From contig NZ_CP108513.1 in NCBI RefSeq assembly GCF_035989285.1, positions 9,796,001-9,860,000 on the forward strand: DNA of 64,000 bases. Direction: 5' to 3'. Below the pieces are notes generated by a model that saw only the letters and a program-made list of their open reading frames with translations, was not told where the DNA came from and searched no databases. A program made the position numbers and the translations under genes. Each line of letters opens with the position of its first letter. The stretch's first letter is position 1. Positions 53,980 through 62,802 of the stretch are shown here, one piece after another. The stretch is from Streptomyces sp. NBC_01235 (GTDB lineage: Bacteria > Actinomycetota > Actinomycetes > Streptomycetales > Streptomycetaceae).

Positions 53980-54093
53980 TGCTCCCGGCGGTGGGGGACC
54001 CGTAGGTGCTTCGCGCCCTTCGGGGACCCTCTCGCCGCGCCTCGACAGATTCGGGATCTTCTCATACACCTCATTCATCACACTTTGTAAAAA

Positions 54094-54117
54094 CCGGATA
54101 CGACAGTTAGTATCCGG
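54094..54117. promoter_or_regulatory. Inverted repeat upstream of the araC-type gene
   Basis: CCGGATAC-N8-GTATCCGG is a perfect 8-bp inverted repeat ending 47 bp before the AraC-type start at 54165. An AT-rich run (ACTTTGTAAAAACCGG) precedes it. It may be the site of the neighbouring regulator or of another dimeric regulator controlling it. Confidence 0.5.
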
Positions 54118-54164
54118 CGGCACGCCTACCTGCCGGCTTGCCGAAGGGCCCGCAGAGGAGACCC

Positions 54165-55130
54165 ATGCCCTCGATGACGACTCCGTCGGACGACACCTCC
54201 GCAGGACGCTTCGAGTTCTGGCGGGAAGTGGTCGGCCAGAGTTTCGTGCCGCTGGAAGCGCTGCCGCGCGAGGTTCCCGACTTCCGGGCCTCCCTGCACA
54301 CCGCCCAGCTCGGCGCGGTGCAGGTGTCCGTGGTGGCCGCGGAACCGCACGGCGTCGCCCACACCCGTAGGCACATCGCCTCCGACCCGGCCGATTTCGT
54401 CAAGGTGGGTCTTCAGCTGGCCGGGCAGTGCATGCTGACCCAGGCGGACCGCCAGGCCCTGCTCAAGCCGGGCGAGCTGGCCATCTACGACACCCGGCAC
54501 CCGTACACACTCGACTTCGACCAGCCGTACCGCACACTCGTGCTCATGTTCCCGCGGGTCCTGCTCCGGCTGCCCGAGCGCGACCTGACCCGCATGATCG
54601 CCACCACCGTGTCGTGCAGCGACGGACTGGGGCCCGTGGTGCACCCGTTCCTGCGCGGACTGGCCGGGCAGGTGCGGCAGCTGGACGCTGTCGGCACGCC
54701 GCGGCTCGCGGACAGCGTGGTCGACCTGGTCGGCGCGATGCTCTCGGACCGGTGCGCCGTGCACGTGACGCAGCAGGACGACGGGCGGGAGCTGCTGGCC
54801 CGGCGGATCCTGACGTACATGGAGCAGCGGCTCTCCGACCCGGGGCTCGGCCCCGACCGGATCGCGGCCGCCCACCACATCTCGCGGCGCTTCCTCTACA
54901 AGCTGCTGGCCGAGCGGGGATACACGGTCTCGGGCTGGCTCCGGGAGCGTCGTCTCGCCGAGTGCCTGCGCGACCTCGCGGACCCCGCGCTCGCCCATAT
55001 GCCCGTCGCCACCGTCGGAAGCCGCTGGGGCTTTCCCGACCCCGCCCACTTCAGCCACGCCTTCAAGAGCGCCTACGGCATGAGCCCGTCGGAGGCACGC
55101 GGGGCCGGGCGCACGGCGCTGGGCGCCTAG
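54165..55130 (+). CDS. AraC-family regulator
   Basis: A 321-aa protein from the ATG behind AGAGGAGA. The N-terminal 190 residues are an AraC-binding-like domain (REVPDFRASLHTAQLGAVQV, GELAIYDTRHPYTLDFDQPY and RTLVLMFPR). The C-terminal ~110 residues are the two helix-turn-helix units: DRIAAAHHISRRFLYKLLAE and VATVGSRWGFPDPAHFSHAF. This layout is that of FeaR/NphR-type activators of aromatic amine, alcohol or phenol catabolism. It lies between the hpa operon and the MFS/GMC/ALDH genes, so it probably controls one or both. Confidence 0.8.
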   Translation: MPSMTTPSDDTSAGRFEFWREVVGQSFVPLEALPREVPDFRASLHTAQLGAVQVSVVAAEPHGVAHTRRHIASDPADFVKVGLQLAGQCMLTQADRQALLKPGELAIYDTRHPYTLDFDQPYRTLVLMFPRVLLRLPERDLTRMIATTVSCSDGLGPVVHPFLRGLAGQVRQLDAVGTPRLADSVVDLVGAMLSDRCAVHVTQQDDGRELLARRILTYMEQRLSDPGLGPDRIAAAHHISRRFLYKLLAERGYTVSGWLRERRLAECLRDLADPALAHMPVATVGSRWGFPDPAHFSHAFKSAYGMSPSEARGAGRTALGA

Positions 55131-55515
55131 CGAGCGCTCAGCGGCGGTCACGGGGTTTCGCCGGCCTTTCGCTGGCCTTTCGCTGCGTGTCGCAGTACGT
55201 CCCGAACACGGCGAATCTGCCGATCGTGCCCGCCCCGGCAAGGGCCGGTGCACCATCACGCAAGCCGGAGTGGGCCGCCGAGGTGCACCCTCCCGTCGTG
55301 AGAGAGAGCCGCACACTCCTCACGGGCCCGCCTCGCGGGCGACAGTGAGCGGCTTACGCAGGAACATCCACCGACACAAGAACGGGCTGACGTCCCGACC
55401 TCCCCAGGGCCGAAGCGCATCACTGCGCTGATCGACAGCCCCGTGCTGTCTCTTCTCCCCACGGCTCTCCCTTCCTGCCTCTCCGGCTCCCGCTCATCCG
55501 ACGAATGAGGCATTC
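55131..55515. other. Intergenic region before the MFS gene, no gene seen
   Basis: 385 bp without a credible frame. It contains a short tandem repeat (GGCCTTTCGCT twice, ~55160-55181). It probably carries the promoter of the MFS-led unit; no operator-like palindrome stood out. Confidence 0.4.
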
Positions 55516-56847
55516 ATGCTGAGAAAGCGATCCGCCACGCCCCCTCCGCTCGGTGGCGCCGGCTCCGACGCCCGCCGCTACGAGAACAAGCTGCTCGTCA
55601 TCCTTTTCCTGGGCTTCGGCCTCGTCTTCTTCGACCGGCAGGCACTGTTCTTCCTCGTCCCCTTCATCAGTAAGGACATCCCCCTCTCGAACACCGCGCT
55701 GGGCACGCTCGCCGGAGTCCTCGCGCTGACCTGGGCCCTGTCCGGAATGATCTCCGGACGCCTGTCCGACCGGCTCGGCCGTCGTAAGCCCGTGATCATC
55801 ATCGCGGTGGTGCTCTTCTCCTGCCTCTCGGCGTCGAGCGGGCTGGTCACCGGATTCGTCGCTCTGTTGGGAGCCAGGGCGCTGATGGGGCTGGCGGAAG
55901 GCGCCGTACTGCCGGCGTCGCAGTCCCTGATGGTGGAGGCGTCCCAGGAGCACCGGCGCGGGCTGAACATGGGTCTGCTTCAGGGGTCCTCGGCCGGACT
56001 GCTGGGCGGCATCCTCTGCCCGCTCGCGGTGGTCTGGATCGCCACGCAGTACAGCTGGCGACTGGCGTTCGTCATCACCATCGTCCCCGGCCTGCTGCTC
56101 GCCCTGTGGATCTGGCGGTCGGTACGGGAGGAGCCGCCGGGTGGCGGTGTGATGACGGCGCCCGTGGCGGAATCCGCGGATGCCGCGGCCAAGCCGAGCA
56201 TCGGCAGCATCCTTCGGCAGCGCAACATCATCCTCTGCGTGCTGATCGCCTGTGCGTACATGACCTGGTTCTTCGTCATCATCACGTTCGCGCCTGTCTA
56301 CATGATCTCGGTCAAGGGCTTCTCACCTGCGACGATGAGCGGCGTCGTGACCTGCCTCGGGGTGGCGTGGGTCTTGTGGGGCTTCGTCACACCGGGGGTC
56401 TCGGACCGGTTCGGCCGCAAGAACACACTGATCGTCTTCACGGTGATGGCCGCGCTCTGCCCCCTGGCCGTGGTGTATGTGAGCAGTCCTCTGGTGCTCG
56501 GCGCAGTGGTCGTGCTCACGTATACGGGTCTCGGTTGCTTCACCCTGTTCATGGCGACCATCCCCGCGGAGACCGTCCCCCGTGGCGCGCTGGCGACCGC
56601 CCTGGGCCTGGTCATGGGCATCGGTGAGCTCGCCGGCGGTTTCCTCGCTCCGGTGATCGCCGGGTGGGCCTCCGACAACTGGGGGCTTCAAACGGCCATG
56701 TACATCTCAGCGGCGGGTGCCGGGCTGGTCGTCCTGCTCGCGCTCGGGCTGAAGGAGACGGCTCCCGCCGTCCTGCGCAGGAAGGCGGCGGCGGCGGTCG
56801 GCGACGGCGCTGCGGAGCGAACCACGAGCGCATCCGCCGTGTCCTGA
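55516..56847 (+). CDS. MFS transporter (aromatic acid/anion symporter type)
   Basis: A 443-aa protein; GAGG lies 5 nt before the ATG. About twelve transmembrane helices are visible, with the loop 2-3 motif GRLSDRLGRRKPVIIIAV and its counterpart VSDRFGRKNTLIVF in the second half. Early charged residues GLVFFDRQALFFLVPF match aromatic acid:H+ symporter-like MFS proteins. It probably imports the aromatic substrate degraded by the neighbouring enzymes. It ends in front of a strong terminator, so it may be transcribed separately from the GMC-ALDH pair. Confidence 0.8.
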   Translation: MLRKRSATPPPLGGAGSDARRYENKLLVILFLGFGLVFFDRQALFFLVPFISKDIPLSNTALGTLAGVLALTWALSGMISGRLSDRLGRRKPVIIIAVVLFSCLSASSGLVTGFVALLGARALMGLAEGAVLPASQSLMVEASQEHRRGLNMGLLQGSSAGLLGGILCPLAVVWIATQYSWRLAFVITIVPGLLLALWIWRSVREEPPGGGVMTAPVAESADAAAKPSIGSILRQRNIILCVLIACAYMTWFFVIITFAPVYMISVKGFSPATMSGVVTCLGVAWVLWGFVTPGVSDRFGRKNTLIVFTVMAALCPLAVVYVSSPLVLGAVVVLTYTGLGCFTLFMATIPAETVPRGALATALGLVMGIGELAGGFLAPVIAGWASDNWGLQTAMYISAAGAGLVVLLALGLKETAPAVLRRKAAAAVGDGAAERTTSASAVS

Positions 56848-56870
56848 CCGACCCCCCTTTCTGCGACTCC

Positions 56871-56912
56871 CGCGACGGGCCAGGACCACTTCGGTGGTCC
56901 TGGCCCGTCGCG
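56871..56912 (+). terminator. Strong hairpin terminator after the MFS gene
   Basis: A perfect 19-bp stem (CGCGACGGGCCAGGACCAC and its complement) is closed by a TTCG tetraloop, 24 bp after the MFS stop. There is no T-run, common for actinobacterial terminators. The symmetry would also stop transcription from the other strand. Confidence 0.8.
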
Positions 56913-57118
56913 TGCTGCCTCGGACCAGCCGTTCGCCCACGCGGTCCGGCCCGGTCACCCGCCGCAGCTGCCAGGTCGCCCACAGGCCGGCAGGGGCAAT
57001 GTGCGCCCGGCCGCAGGGCCGGTCCGTCCGCCCGTGCACAGCCGTTCGTGCCCGCCTCCGCAACAGCCCGTGCACAACGGCACAAGCGCACAGCCCGTCC
57101 GCCTGTGACCCTCCCGTC

Positions 57119-58651
57119 ATGCGAGCAACACACACCGTTTACGACCACATCGTGGTGGGCGCCGGCTCCGCCGGCTGTGCCCTCACCCGCAGACTCGTGG
57201 ACGCCGGCCGGGCCGTCCTGCTGATCGAGGTGGGCGACCGGGACGACAACCCGGCCATCCATGACCCGGGGCGGCTGTGGGAACTGTGGAACTCCCCGCA
57301 GGACCACGCGTACACCACAGAACCCCAGCGGCACGCCTCCGGCACCCAGGTGTTCTGGCCGCGCGGCAAGGTCCTCGGCGGCTCCAGCGCCCTCAACGGC
57401 ATGATCTACGTCCGCGGCCACCGGGCCGACTACGACAGCTGGGCCTACCAGGGAGCGGCGGGCTGGTCGTACGACGAGGTGCTGCCGTACTTCAAACGCT
57501 CGGAGGACTTCGAGGACGGCGCGTCGTACTACCACGGGGCCGGCGGTCCGCTGCCCGTCAGCCGGAACCACTCTCCCAACCCGGTCACCACCGCCTTCAT
57601 CGAGGCGTGCCAGGACTACGGGATCGCGTACAACGACGACTGCAACGGCCAGGACCAGCTCGGCGTGAACCTGCTGCACCGCAACATCCGCGACGGCAAG
57701 CGCGTCAGCGCGTGGACCGCCTTCATGCAGCCAGTGCTCGACAGTGCGCTGCTGACAGTGATGACCGGCGCTGCGGTCACGCGCGTCCTGGTGGACGGTG
57801 GCCGTGCGCGGGGCGTCGAGCTGCTGCGCGAGGGCCGTACGACGGAGATCCGCTGCGAAGGGGACGTGATCCTGTCCGGCGGCACCATCGGGTCGGCCCA
57901 GCTGCTCCTGCTCAGCGGTGTCGGGCCGGCGGACGAGCTGCGGGCCCTCGGGATCGGGACGACCGCGGACCTGCCGGGCGTGGGCGCGAACCTGCACGAC
58001 CACACCCTCGCTCCGGTGGTGTGGGAGTCGGCACGGCCGGTGCCGCAGGGTACGGCCAACAAACTGGAGGCCCACTACTTCGCCAAGTCCGACCCGGCGC
58101 TGGCCGTGCCGGACCTGCAGCCGCTGATGTCCCACCTGCCACTGCCGGTGCCCGACATGAACGTTCCGGAACAGGGCCACGGCTTCTCGGTCCTCGCCGG
58201 GACGATCCGTCCGCTCAGCCGGGGCCGCCTGTGGCTGCGCTCGGCCGACCCCACCCAGGCTCCTGCCCTGGACCCTGGCTACTTCTCCGAGCCGTCGGAC
58301 CTCGCGGCCATGGTGCGGGCCGTGCAGCAGGTGCGGGAGATCGGCGAGGAGAAGTCGCTGGGCGACTGGCGGGCCCGCGAGGTCGCACCCGGACCGTACG
58401 TGCGTACGGACGCGGAGGTCGCCGCGTACATCAAGCGGACCCTCCTCAGCTATCACCACCAGGTGGGCACCTGCCGTATGGGCATCGACCGTATGGCGGT
58501 CGTCGATCCGCAGCTGCGCGTACACGGCGTGGCCGGGCTGCGCGTCGCGGACGCCTCCGTCATGCCCTCCGTCACCTCCGGCAACACCCATGCACCTGCC
58601 GTCATGATCGGCGAGCGCTGCGCCGACCTCATCCTGGGAGCACAGCTGTGA
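57119..58651 (+). CDS. GMC-family FAD oxidoreductase (alcohol/choline dehydrogenase-like)
   Basis: A 510-aa protein from the ATG at 57119 (an upstream in-frame GTG would add a disordered basic stretch). It has the FAD Rossmann motif IVVGAGSAGCALTRRLVDAG, GMC signature 1 GKVLGGSSALNGMIYVRGH, signature 2 GGTIGSAQLLLLSGVGP and the C-terminal active-site His region YHHQVGTCRMG with SGNTHAPAVMIGERC. It oxidises a primary alcohol to an aldehyde. The stop overlaps the aldehyde dehydrogenase start, which indicates that the aldehyde is passed on. Confidence 0.85.
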   Translation: MRATHTVYDHIVVGAGSAGCALTRRLVDAGRAVLLIEVGDRDDNPAIHDPGRLWELWNSPQDHAYTTEPQRHASGTQVFWPRGKVLGGSSALNGMIYVRGHRADYDSWAYQGAAGWSYDEVLPYFKRSEDFEDGASYYHGAGGPLPVSRNHSPNPVTTAFIEACQDYGIAYNDDCNGQDQLGVNLLHRNIRDGKRVSAWTAFMQPVLDSALLTVMTGAAVTRVLVDGGRARGVELLREGRTTEIRCEGDVILSGGTIGSAQLLLLSGVGPADELRALGIGTTADLPGVGANLHDHTLAPVVWESARPVPQGTANKLEAHYFAKSDPALAVPDLQPLMSHLPLPVPDMNVPEQGHGFSVLAGTIRPLSRGRLWLRSADPTQAPALDPGYFSEPSDLAAMVRAVQQVREIGEEKSLGDWRAREVAPGPYVRTDAEVAAYIKRTLLSYHHQVGTCRMGIDRMAVVDPQLRVHGVAGLRVADASVMPSVTSGNTHAPAVMIGERCADLILGAQL

Positions 58652-60084
58652 CCAATACCCTTTTCATCGGTGGCGAGTGGCAAGCCGCGGCCTCCGGAGC
58701 GGAGTTCGAGACCCTGGACCCGGCGACGGGGCAGCCCCACGCCCAGGTTTCCCTGGCGGGGACCGCGGACGCCGACACGGCCGTACGGGCCGCCCGCGCC
58801 GCCCTCGAGAACCCGGAGTGGGCGGGACTCACCCCGGCCCGGCGCGCCCGGATCCTGTGGCGCATCGGCGACCTCATCGAGGAACACGCCGAGGAACTGG
58901 CCGAGTTGGAGACCCGCGACCAGGGCCAGCCGCTCGGCATCTCCATGGCGGTCAGCGTCGCCGCGGCTGCCGAGCACTTCCGCTACTACGCCGGCTGGGT
59001 CACCAAGATCTACGGCGAGACGGCACCGCTGTCCTTCCCCGGCGTGCTGCAGTACACCAAGCGTGAGCCGGTGGGAGTGTGCGCGCTGATCACCCCGTGG
59101 AACTTCCCGCTCATGATCGCGAGTTGGAAGATCGCACCGGCCCTCGCCTGCGGGAACACCGTGATCGTCAAACCCGCGGAACAGACCCCGATGACCACGG
59201 TGCGGCTCGTCGAGTTGTGCCGGGCGGCCGGTGTGCCGTCCGGCGTCATCAACCTGCTGACCGGTGGTCCCGAGGCCGGCCGGGCCCTCGTCGAGCACCC
59301 CGGCGTGGACAAGGTCTCCTTCACCGGTTCGACCGAGACCGGCAGGGAGATCGTCCGGGCCTCCGCGGGTAACCTCAAGCGGGTCACGCTCGAACTCGGC
59401 GGGAAGGCACCGAGCCTCGTACTGCCCGGCGCCGACCTGGACGCGGCCGTGACGGGCTGTCTTCAGGGCGCGCTCCTCAACAGCGGCCAGGTGTGCGCCG
59501 CCTACACCCGGTTCCTCGTCCACCGCTCCCTCGCCGACGAGTTCGCCGAGCGCTGTGCCAAGGCCGTCAGCGGGATGCGACTCGGCGCGGGCAGCGCACC
59601 TGACACCGAGCTCGGCCCCCTGGTCACCGGCGAACACCGTGACCACGTCCACGCACTGGTGCGCAGCGGGGTCCAGGAAGGCGCCCAGTTGCTCGCCGGC
59701 GGGGCCCCCGTCGACGACCTGCCGGGCTTCTTCTACCAGCCGACCGTGTTCACGGGTGTACGGGACGACATGCGCATCGCCCGCGAGGAGATCTTCGGCC
59801 CGGTACTGTCCGTCCTGCCGTACGACGACGAGGACGAGGCCGTCGCCCGCGCCAACGACACCGAGTACGGCCTGGCGGCGGCCGTATGGACCCGCGACGT
59901 GGGCGCGGCGCACCGCGTGGCGGGCTCCATTCGGGCGGGCACGGTGTTCATCAACATGCCCAACCCCGTGGACGCCTCCGCCCCCTGGGGCGGGTTCAAG
60001 GCCAGCGGCTGGGGCCGGGAGATGGGCAGCGCAGCCATCGACGCGTACACGGAGGTCAAGAGCGTGTGGACCTCGCTCGCGTGA
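58648..60084 (+). CDS. Aldehyde dehydrogenase paired with the GMC enzyme
   Basis: A 478-aa protein from a GTG overlapping the GMC stop. Motifs are ITPWNFPLMIASWKIAPALA, FTGSTETGREI, TLELGGKAPSLVL (catalytic Glu) and NSGQVCAAYTRF with Cys283. It resembles broad-range aldehyde/betaine-aldehyde dehydrogenases. Together with the GMC protein it would convert an alcohol to a carboxylic acid; if the alcohol were tyrosol the product is the substrate of HpaBC encoded 11 kb upstream. Confidence 0.85.
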   Translation: MTNTLFIGGEWQAAASGAEFETLDPATGQPHAQVSLAGTADADTAVRAARAALENPEWAGLTPARRARILWRIGDLIEEHAEELAELETRDQGQPLGISMAVSVAAAAEHFRYYAGWVTKIYGETAPLSFPGVLQYTKREPVGVCALITPWNFPLMIASWKIAPALACGNTVIVKPAEQTPMTTVRLVELCRAAGVPSGVINLLTGGPEAGRALVEHPGVDKVSFTGSTETGREIVRASAGNLKRVTLELGGKAPSLVLPGADLDAAVTGCLQGALLNSGQVCAAYTRFLVHRSLADEFAERCAKAVSGMRLGAGSAPDTELGPLVTGEHRDHVHALVRSGVQEGAQLLAGGAPVDDLPGFFYQPTVFTGVRDDMRIAREEIFGPVLSVLPYDDEDEAVARANDTEYGLAAAVWTRDVGAAHRVAGSIRAGTVFINMPNPVDASAPWGGFKASGWGREMGSAAIDAYTEVKSVWTSLA

Positions 60085-60333
60085 GGTGCCCGCCCGTCGC
60101 GGACAGGCGGCTTCCGCGGGTTCGGACCGCACGATCCTGAAAGTGATGCGCGGCCTTTCCGCCTGTCCGCCCGCCCGTCCGCCCGTCCGCCCGCCCGGGC
60201 GAGGATCTCGTCGTCGCCCCGGCTCCACGATCAAACCTGCGCGGCCGTCCGGGACCCTGAAGAACCATGCAGCCGACGCCTGGTTTTCGTACAGCGACCG
60301 CGTGGCGGTCGGTAGAGCTCAATGAGGAGTGTC

Positions 60334-61848
60334 GTGGCCACAGAACCGATTCCCGACATCGCCACCGTGGGGGGCGTCGTGCGCGGCCGGCACGAGGACG
60401 GTCTCGCGGTCTTCCGGGGCATCCCCTTCGCCGAACCCCCGGTGGGGAGCTTGCGTTTCGCCGCGCCCCGGCCGGTGCGGCGATGGGAGGGCACGCGCGA
60501 GTCGTTCGTGTTCGGTCCCCCGCCACCGCAGGAGCCGTTGAGCCCTGCCATACCCGCTCCCACGCCCGGAGGAGAGGACTGGCTCACCGTCAATGTCTGG
60601 ACACCGGATCCGGACCCGGCGACGAAGCGCCCGGTGATGGCGTGGATCTACGGCGGGGCCTACAAGTTCGGCTCCGTCGACGACCCCGCCTACGATCCCA
60701 GTCGGCTGGCCCGTGACGGGAATCTCGTCGTGGTGACCTTCAACCACCGAGTCGGCATCGAGGGGTTCGCCCGCATCGAGGGGGCGCCGGCGAATCGCGG
60801 ACTGCTCGACCAGGTCGCGGCCTTGACGTGGGTGCGGGAGAACATCACCGCCTTCGGTGGCGACCCCGGCCAGGTCACCGTGTTCGGCGAATCAGCCGGC
60901 GCCGGGTCCGTCGCCGCGCTGCTGGCGATGCCGAGCGCGCGAGGCCTGTTCCGGCGGGCCATCGCACAGAGCGTGCCCGGCACCTTCTTCTCCGACGAGC
61001 TGGCCACCGACATCGCCGCCGCCCTCGCGGGCGAGCTCGGGCTGCGGCCCACGGTGAGCGACCTCTCGGCGGTGGATCCGCACAAACTCCCAGGGGTGGG
61101 GGCTGCCCTCGGCGCCCGGATGAATCAGTACGCGGACCGCTGGGGACCGGTCGCGCACACGCTGACGGCCTACTCCCCTGTGGTCGACGGAGAGATCCTG
61201 CCTGCCGCACCGTGGCAGGCGGTCGCCGACGGCGCCGCACGCGAGGTGGACCTGATCATCGGGCACACCCGCGACGAGTACCGGCTGTTCATGGCACTGG
61301 GCGGGCTCCTCGGCCAGGTCGGCGAGGAACTGGCGGCCGTAGCGCTGCATACGTTCGGGCCGGGCGCGGACCCCGGGCACGCCTACCGCACCGCCTTCCC
61401 CGATGCTCCGGCGGAACGCCTCTTCGAGCTCGTCCAGTCCGACTGGCTCTTCCGCATGCCCTCACTGCACCTCGCGGAAGCCCAGGTGGCGGGAGGCGGC
61501 CGGGTCCACCTCTACGAACTCACCTGGGCCGCTCCGGCGAACGGCGGTGCCCTGGGCGCCTGCCACGCGCTGGACATCCCGCTCGTGTTCGGTACGTTCG
61601 GCGGCCTCGGCGGAGAACTGATCGGCCCCGCGCACCTCGACGAGGCCGATGCCCTTTCGGGTCTGGTCCGCGCCGCCTGGACCTCCTTCGCGGCGACCGG
61701 CGATCCGGGCTGGCCCACCTACGACACCGAGCACCGCCCGACGCGCATCCTCGACACGGAGCCGATGACCGACACCTACCCGGAGGATGCCTCGCGCCGC
61801 CTCTGGCAAGACCACGTGTTCAACGCGCTTCCACTGATCGCCTCGTAA
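60334..61848 (+). CDS. Type B carboxylesterase
   Basis: A 504-aa protein from the GTG at 60334, 4 nt after GAGGAG; an ATG at 60322 overlaps that ribosome site. It has type B carboxylesterase marks: FRGIPFAEPPVGSLRF, GGAYKFGS (oxyanion hole), FGGDPGQVTVFGESAGAGS with nucleophile Ser187, the acidic residue in GHTRDEYRLF and the His in GACHALDIPL. There is no signal peptide, so it acts in the cytoplasm on imported esters. It is probably the entry enzyme of the alcohol-oxidation pair before it. Confidence 0.8.
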   Translation: MATEPIPDIATVGGVVRGRHEDGLAVFRGIPFAEPPVGSLRFAAPRPVRRWEGTRESFVFGPPPPQEPLSPAIPAPTPGGEDWLTVNVWTPDPDPATKRPVMAWIYGGAYKFGSVDDPAYDPSRLARDGNLVVVTFNHRVGIEGFARIEGAPANRGLLDQVAALTWVRENITAFGGDPGQVTVFGESAGAGSVAALLAMPSARGLFRRAIAQSVPGTFFSDELATDIAAALAGELGLRPTVSDLSAVDPHKLPGVGAALGARMNQYADRWGPVAHTLTAYSPVVDGEILPAAPWQAVADGAAREVDLIIGHTRDEYRLFMALGGLLGQVGEELAAVALHTFGPGADPGHAYRTAFPDAPAERLFELVQSDWLFRMPSLHLAEAQVAGGGRVHLYELTWAAPANGGALGACHALDIPLVFGTFGGLGGELIGPAHLDEADALSGLVRAAWTSFAATGDPGWPTYDTEHRPTRILDTEPMTDTYPEDASRRLWQDHVFNALPLIAS

Positions 61849-62316
61849 CACTGACTGACTCTTCCCTGCGGTCGGGCGAGGGTGGCGGCGACCGTGGATG
61901 GCCGGGAACCCGCGTGTCTCCGGATCCAGGTGTGTCCCCGACCGACCGTGGCCGAGTGCCTGGACGGGGGCGCGCCGGGACCCGGGCGGCACCCGAGTGT
62001 CGTGTCGTTCCACGAGGCGAGTTAGCACGAGCCGGCTTGCCGGACGACGGGTTCAGCTACGGCCGGGAGCGGGCCGCACCACAGACGTTGTAGAGCTGAG
62101 CCACGGCACGTGGACCCTCCGCCTGCCTCGCGGTCACCGGTGCCTGGCGACCCGGCAGCAGCATGGGGAGTCGTCGACCATGACCAGCTGGGCCGTGACC
62201 GCGTTAAGCGGCGAAGGCCCTGCTGGGCGCTGAGCAGCACACCTGAGGCGCCGCCGTCTCGTCAGGCGGTGACTCGTGGATTGCCTGCCTCCGTCCTGGC
62301 GCCGTGGCGTGATCCA
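61849..62316. other. Degenerate region after the esterase, no gene supported
   Basis: About 470 bp of scrambled sequence. Short open frames exist on both strands, but none has recognisable motifs or a ribosome site. It leads into an IS5-type fragment and is probably mobile-element debris at the right end of the island. Confidence 0.4.
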
Positions 62317-62538
62317 GTCGAAATCTGCGAGCGGCAGGGCGTACCCGTACTGGCCGACCGCGCTTACCAGGGCACCGGCCCCTGGGTCACCACCGGGCTC
62401 TGACGCCCACCCGGCGGCGAACTCACCCCCGCACAGCACACCGTCAACCGCGCACTGGCCCAGGCCAGAGCTCCCGTCGAACGCGGCATGGCACGGCTGA
62501 AGTCCCGGCAGATCTTCCGCAGAGCCCGCATCAGGTAA
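62317..62538 (+). pseudogene. IS5-type transposase, C-terminal fragment
   Basis: The frame reads GVPVLADRAYQGTGPW, then after an in-frame TGA RPPGGELTPAQHTVNRALAQ, then ARAPVERGMARLKSRQIFRR. This is the last third of a DDE transposase (second Asp in VLADRAYQG, Glu in APVERGMARLK). The 5' part is absent, and the frame ends at TAA 62536 directly before the GTCAGCA boxes. Confidence 0.65.
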
Positions 62539-62556
62539 GTCAGCATCTGGTCAGCA
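62539..62556 (+). repeat. Tandem GTCAGCA boxes (putative integrase arm sites, right)
   Basis: GTCAGCA at 62539 and GGTCAGCA at 62549, about one helical turn apart, ~57 bp before the right panD repeat. They share the GTCAGCA core and spacing with the boxes inside the left end. Confidence 0.45.
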
Positions 62557-62612
62557 TGAGTCCTCGCACACTCCGAGACAGGTGCTCGAGCGGGGGGCTT
62601 GGCCGGCGATGG

Positions 62613-62802
62613 TGCAACAGCCTGGTTTAGCGGAAGCGCAGGCGAGGAGCCTTCTTGACCGAGTGAAATCGATGTTCCTCACAATCTTCGAGTCCGACGC
62701 CTGCCCGTGTAGAGTGAAGAACGCCCTTGACCTGCACAAAGTAGGCAGGGAGCCGTCTTCCAGGAGTCCAAAGTGCTGCGTACTCTGTTCAAGTCCAAGA
62801 TC
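62613..62802 (+). repeat. panD 5' region, right copy (putative attR)
   Basis: Counterpart of 44793-44982. It includes the panD upstream region, ribosome site and first ten codons, and joins the rest of the intact gene at codon 11. Under the insertion model this part came with the element and replaced the original promoter. Confidence 0.85.

Larger units (their letters stand above)
44983..62786. mobile_element. Putative 17.8-kb integrative element inserted in panD
   Basis: Bounded by the two panD 5' copies; the shared 16 bp at their ends would be the crossover core. Just inside the left end are two GGTCAGCAAAA boxes and an N-terminal tyrosine-recombinase remnant; just inside the right end are two GTCAGCA boxes. 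The cargo is the MarR/hpa catabolic operon, an AraC regulator, MFS, GMC, ALDH and esterase genes. The right end supplies a promoter, ribosome site and the first ten codons to the native panD. The integrase is broken and no other transfer genes are seen, so the element is probably fixed. Alternative: an unequal duplication unrelated to an integrase. Confidence 0.6.

Noticed and set aside
60160..60200. GTCCGCCC simple repeat before the carboxylesterase gene
   Set aside because: A short low-complexity C-rich tract without symmetry or gene association; common in such genomes.
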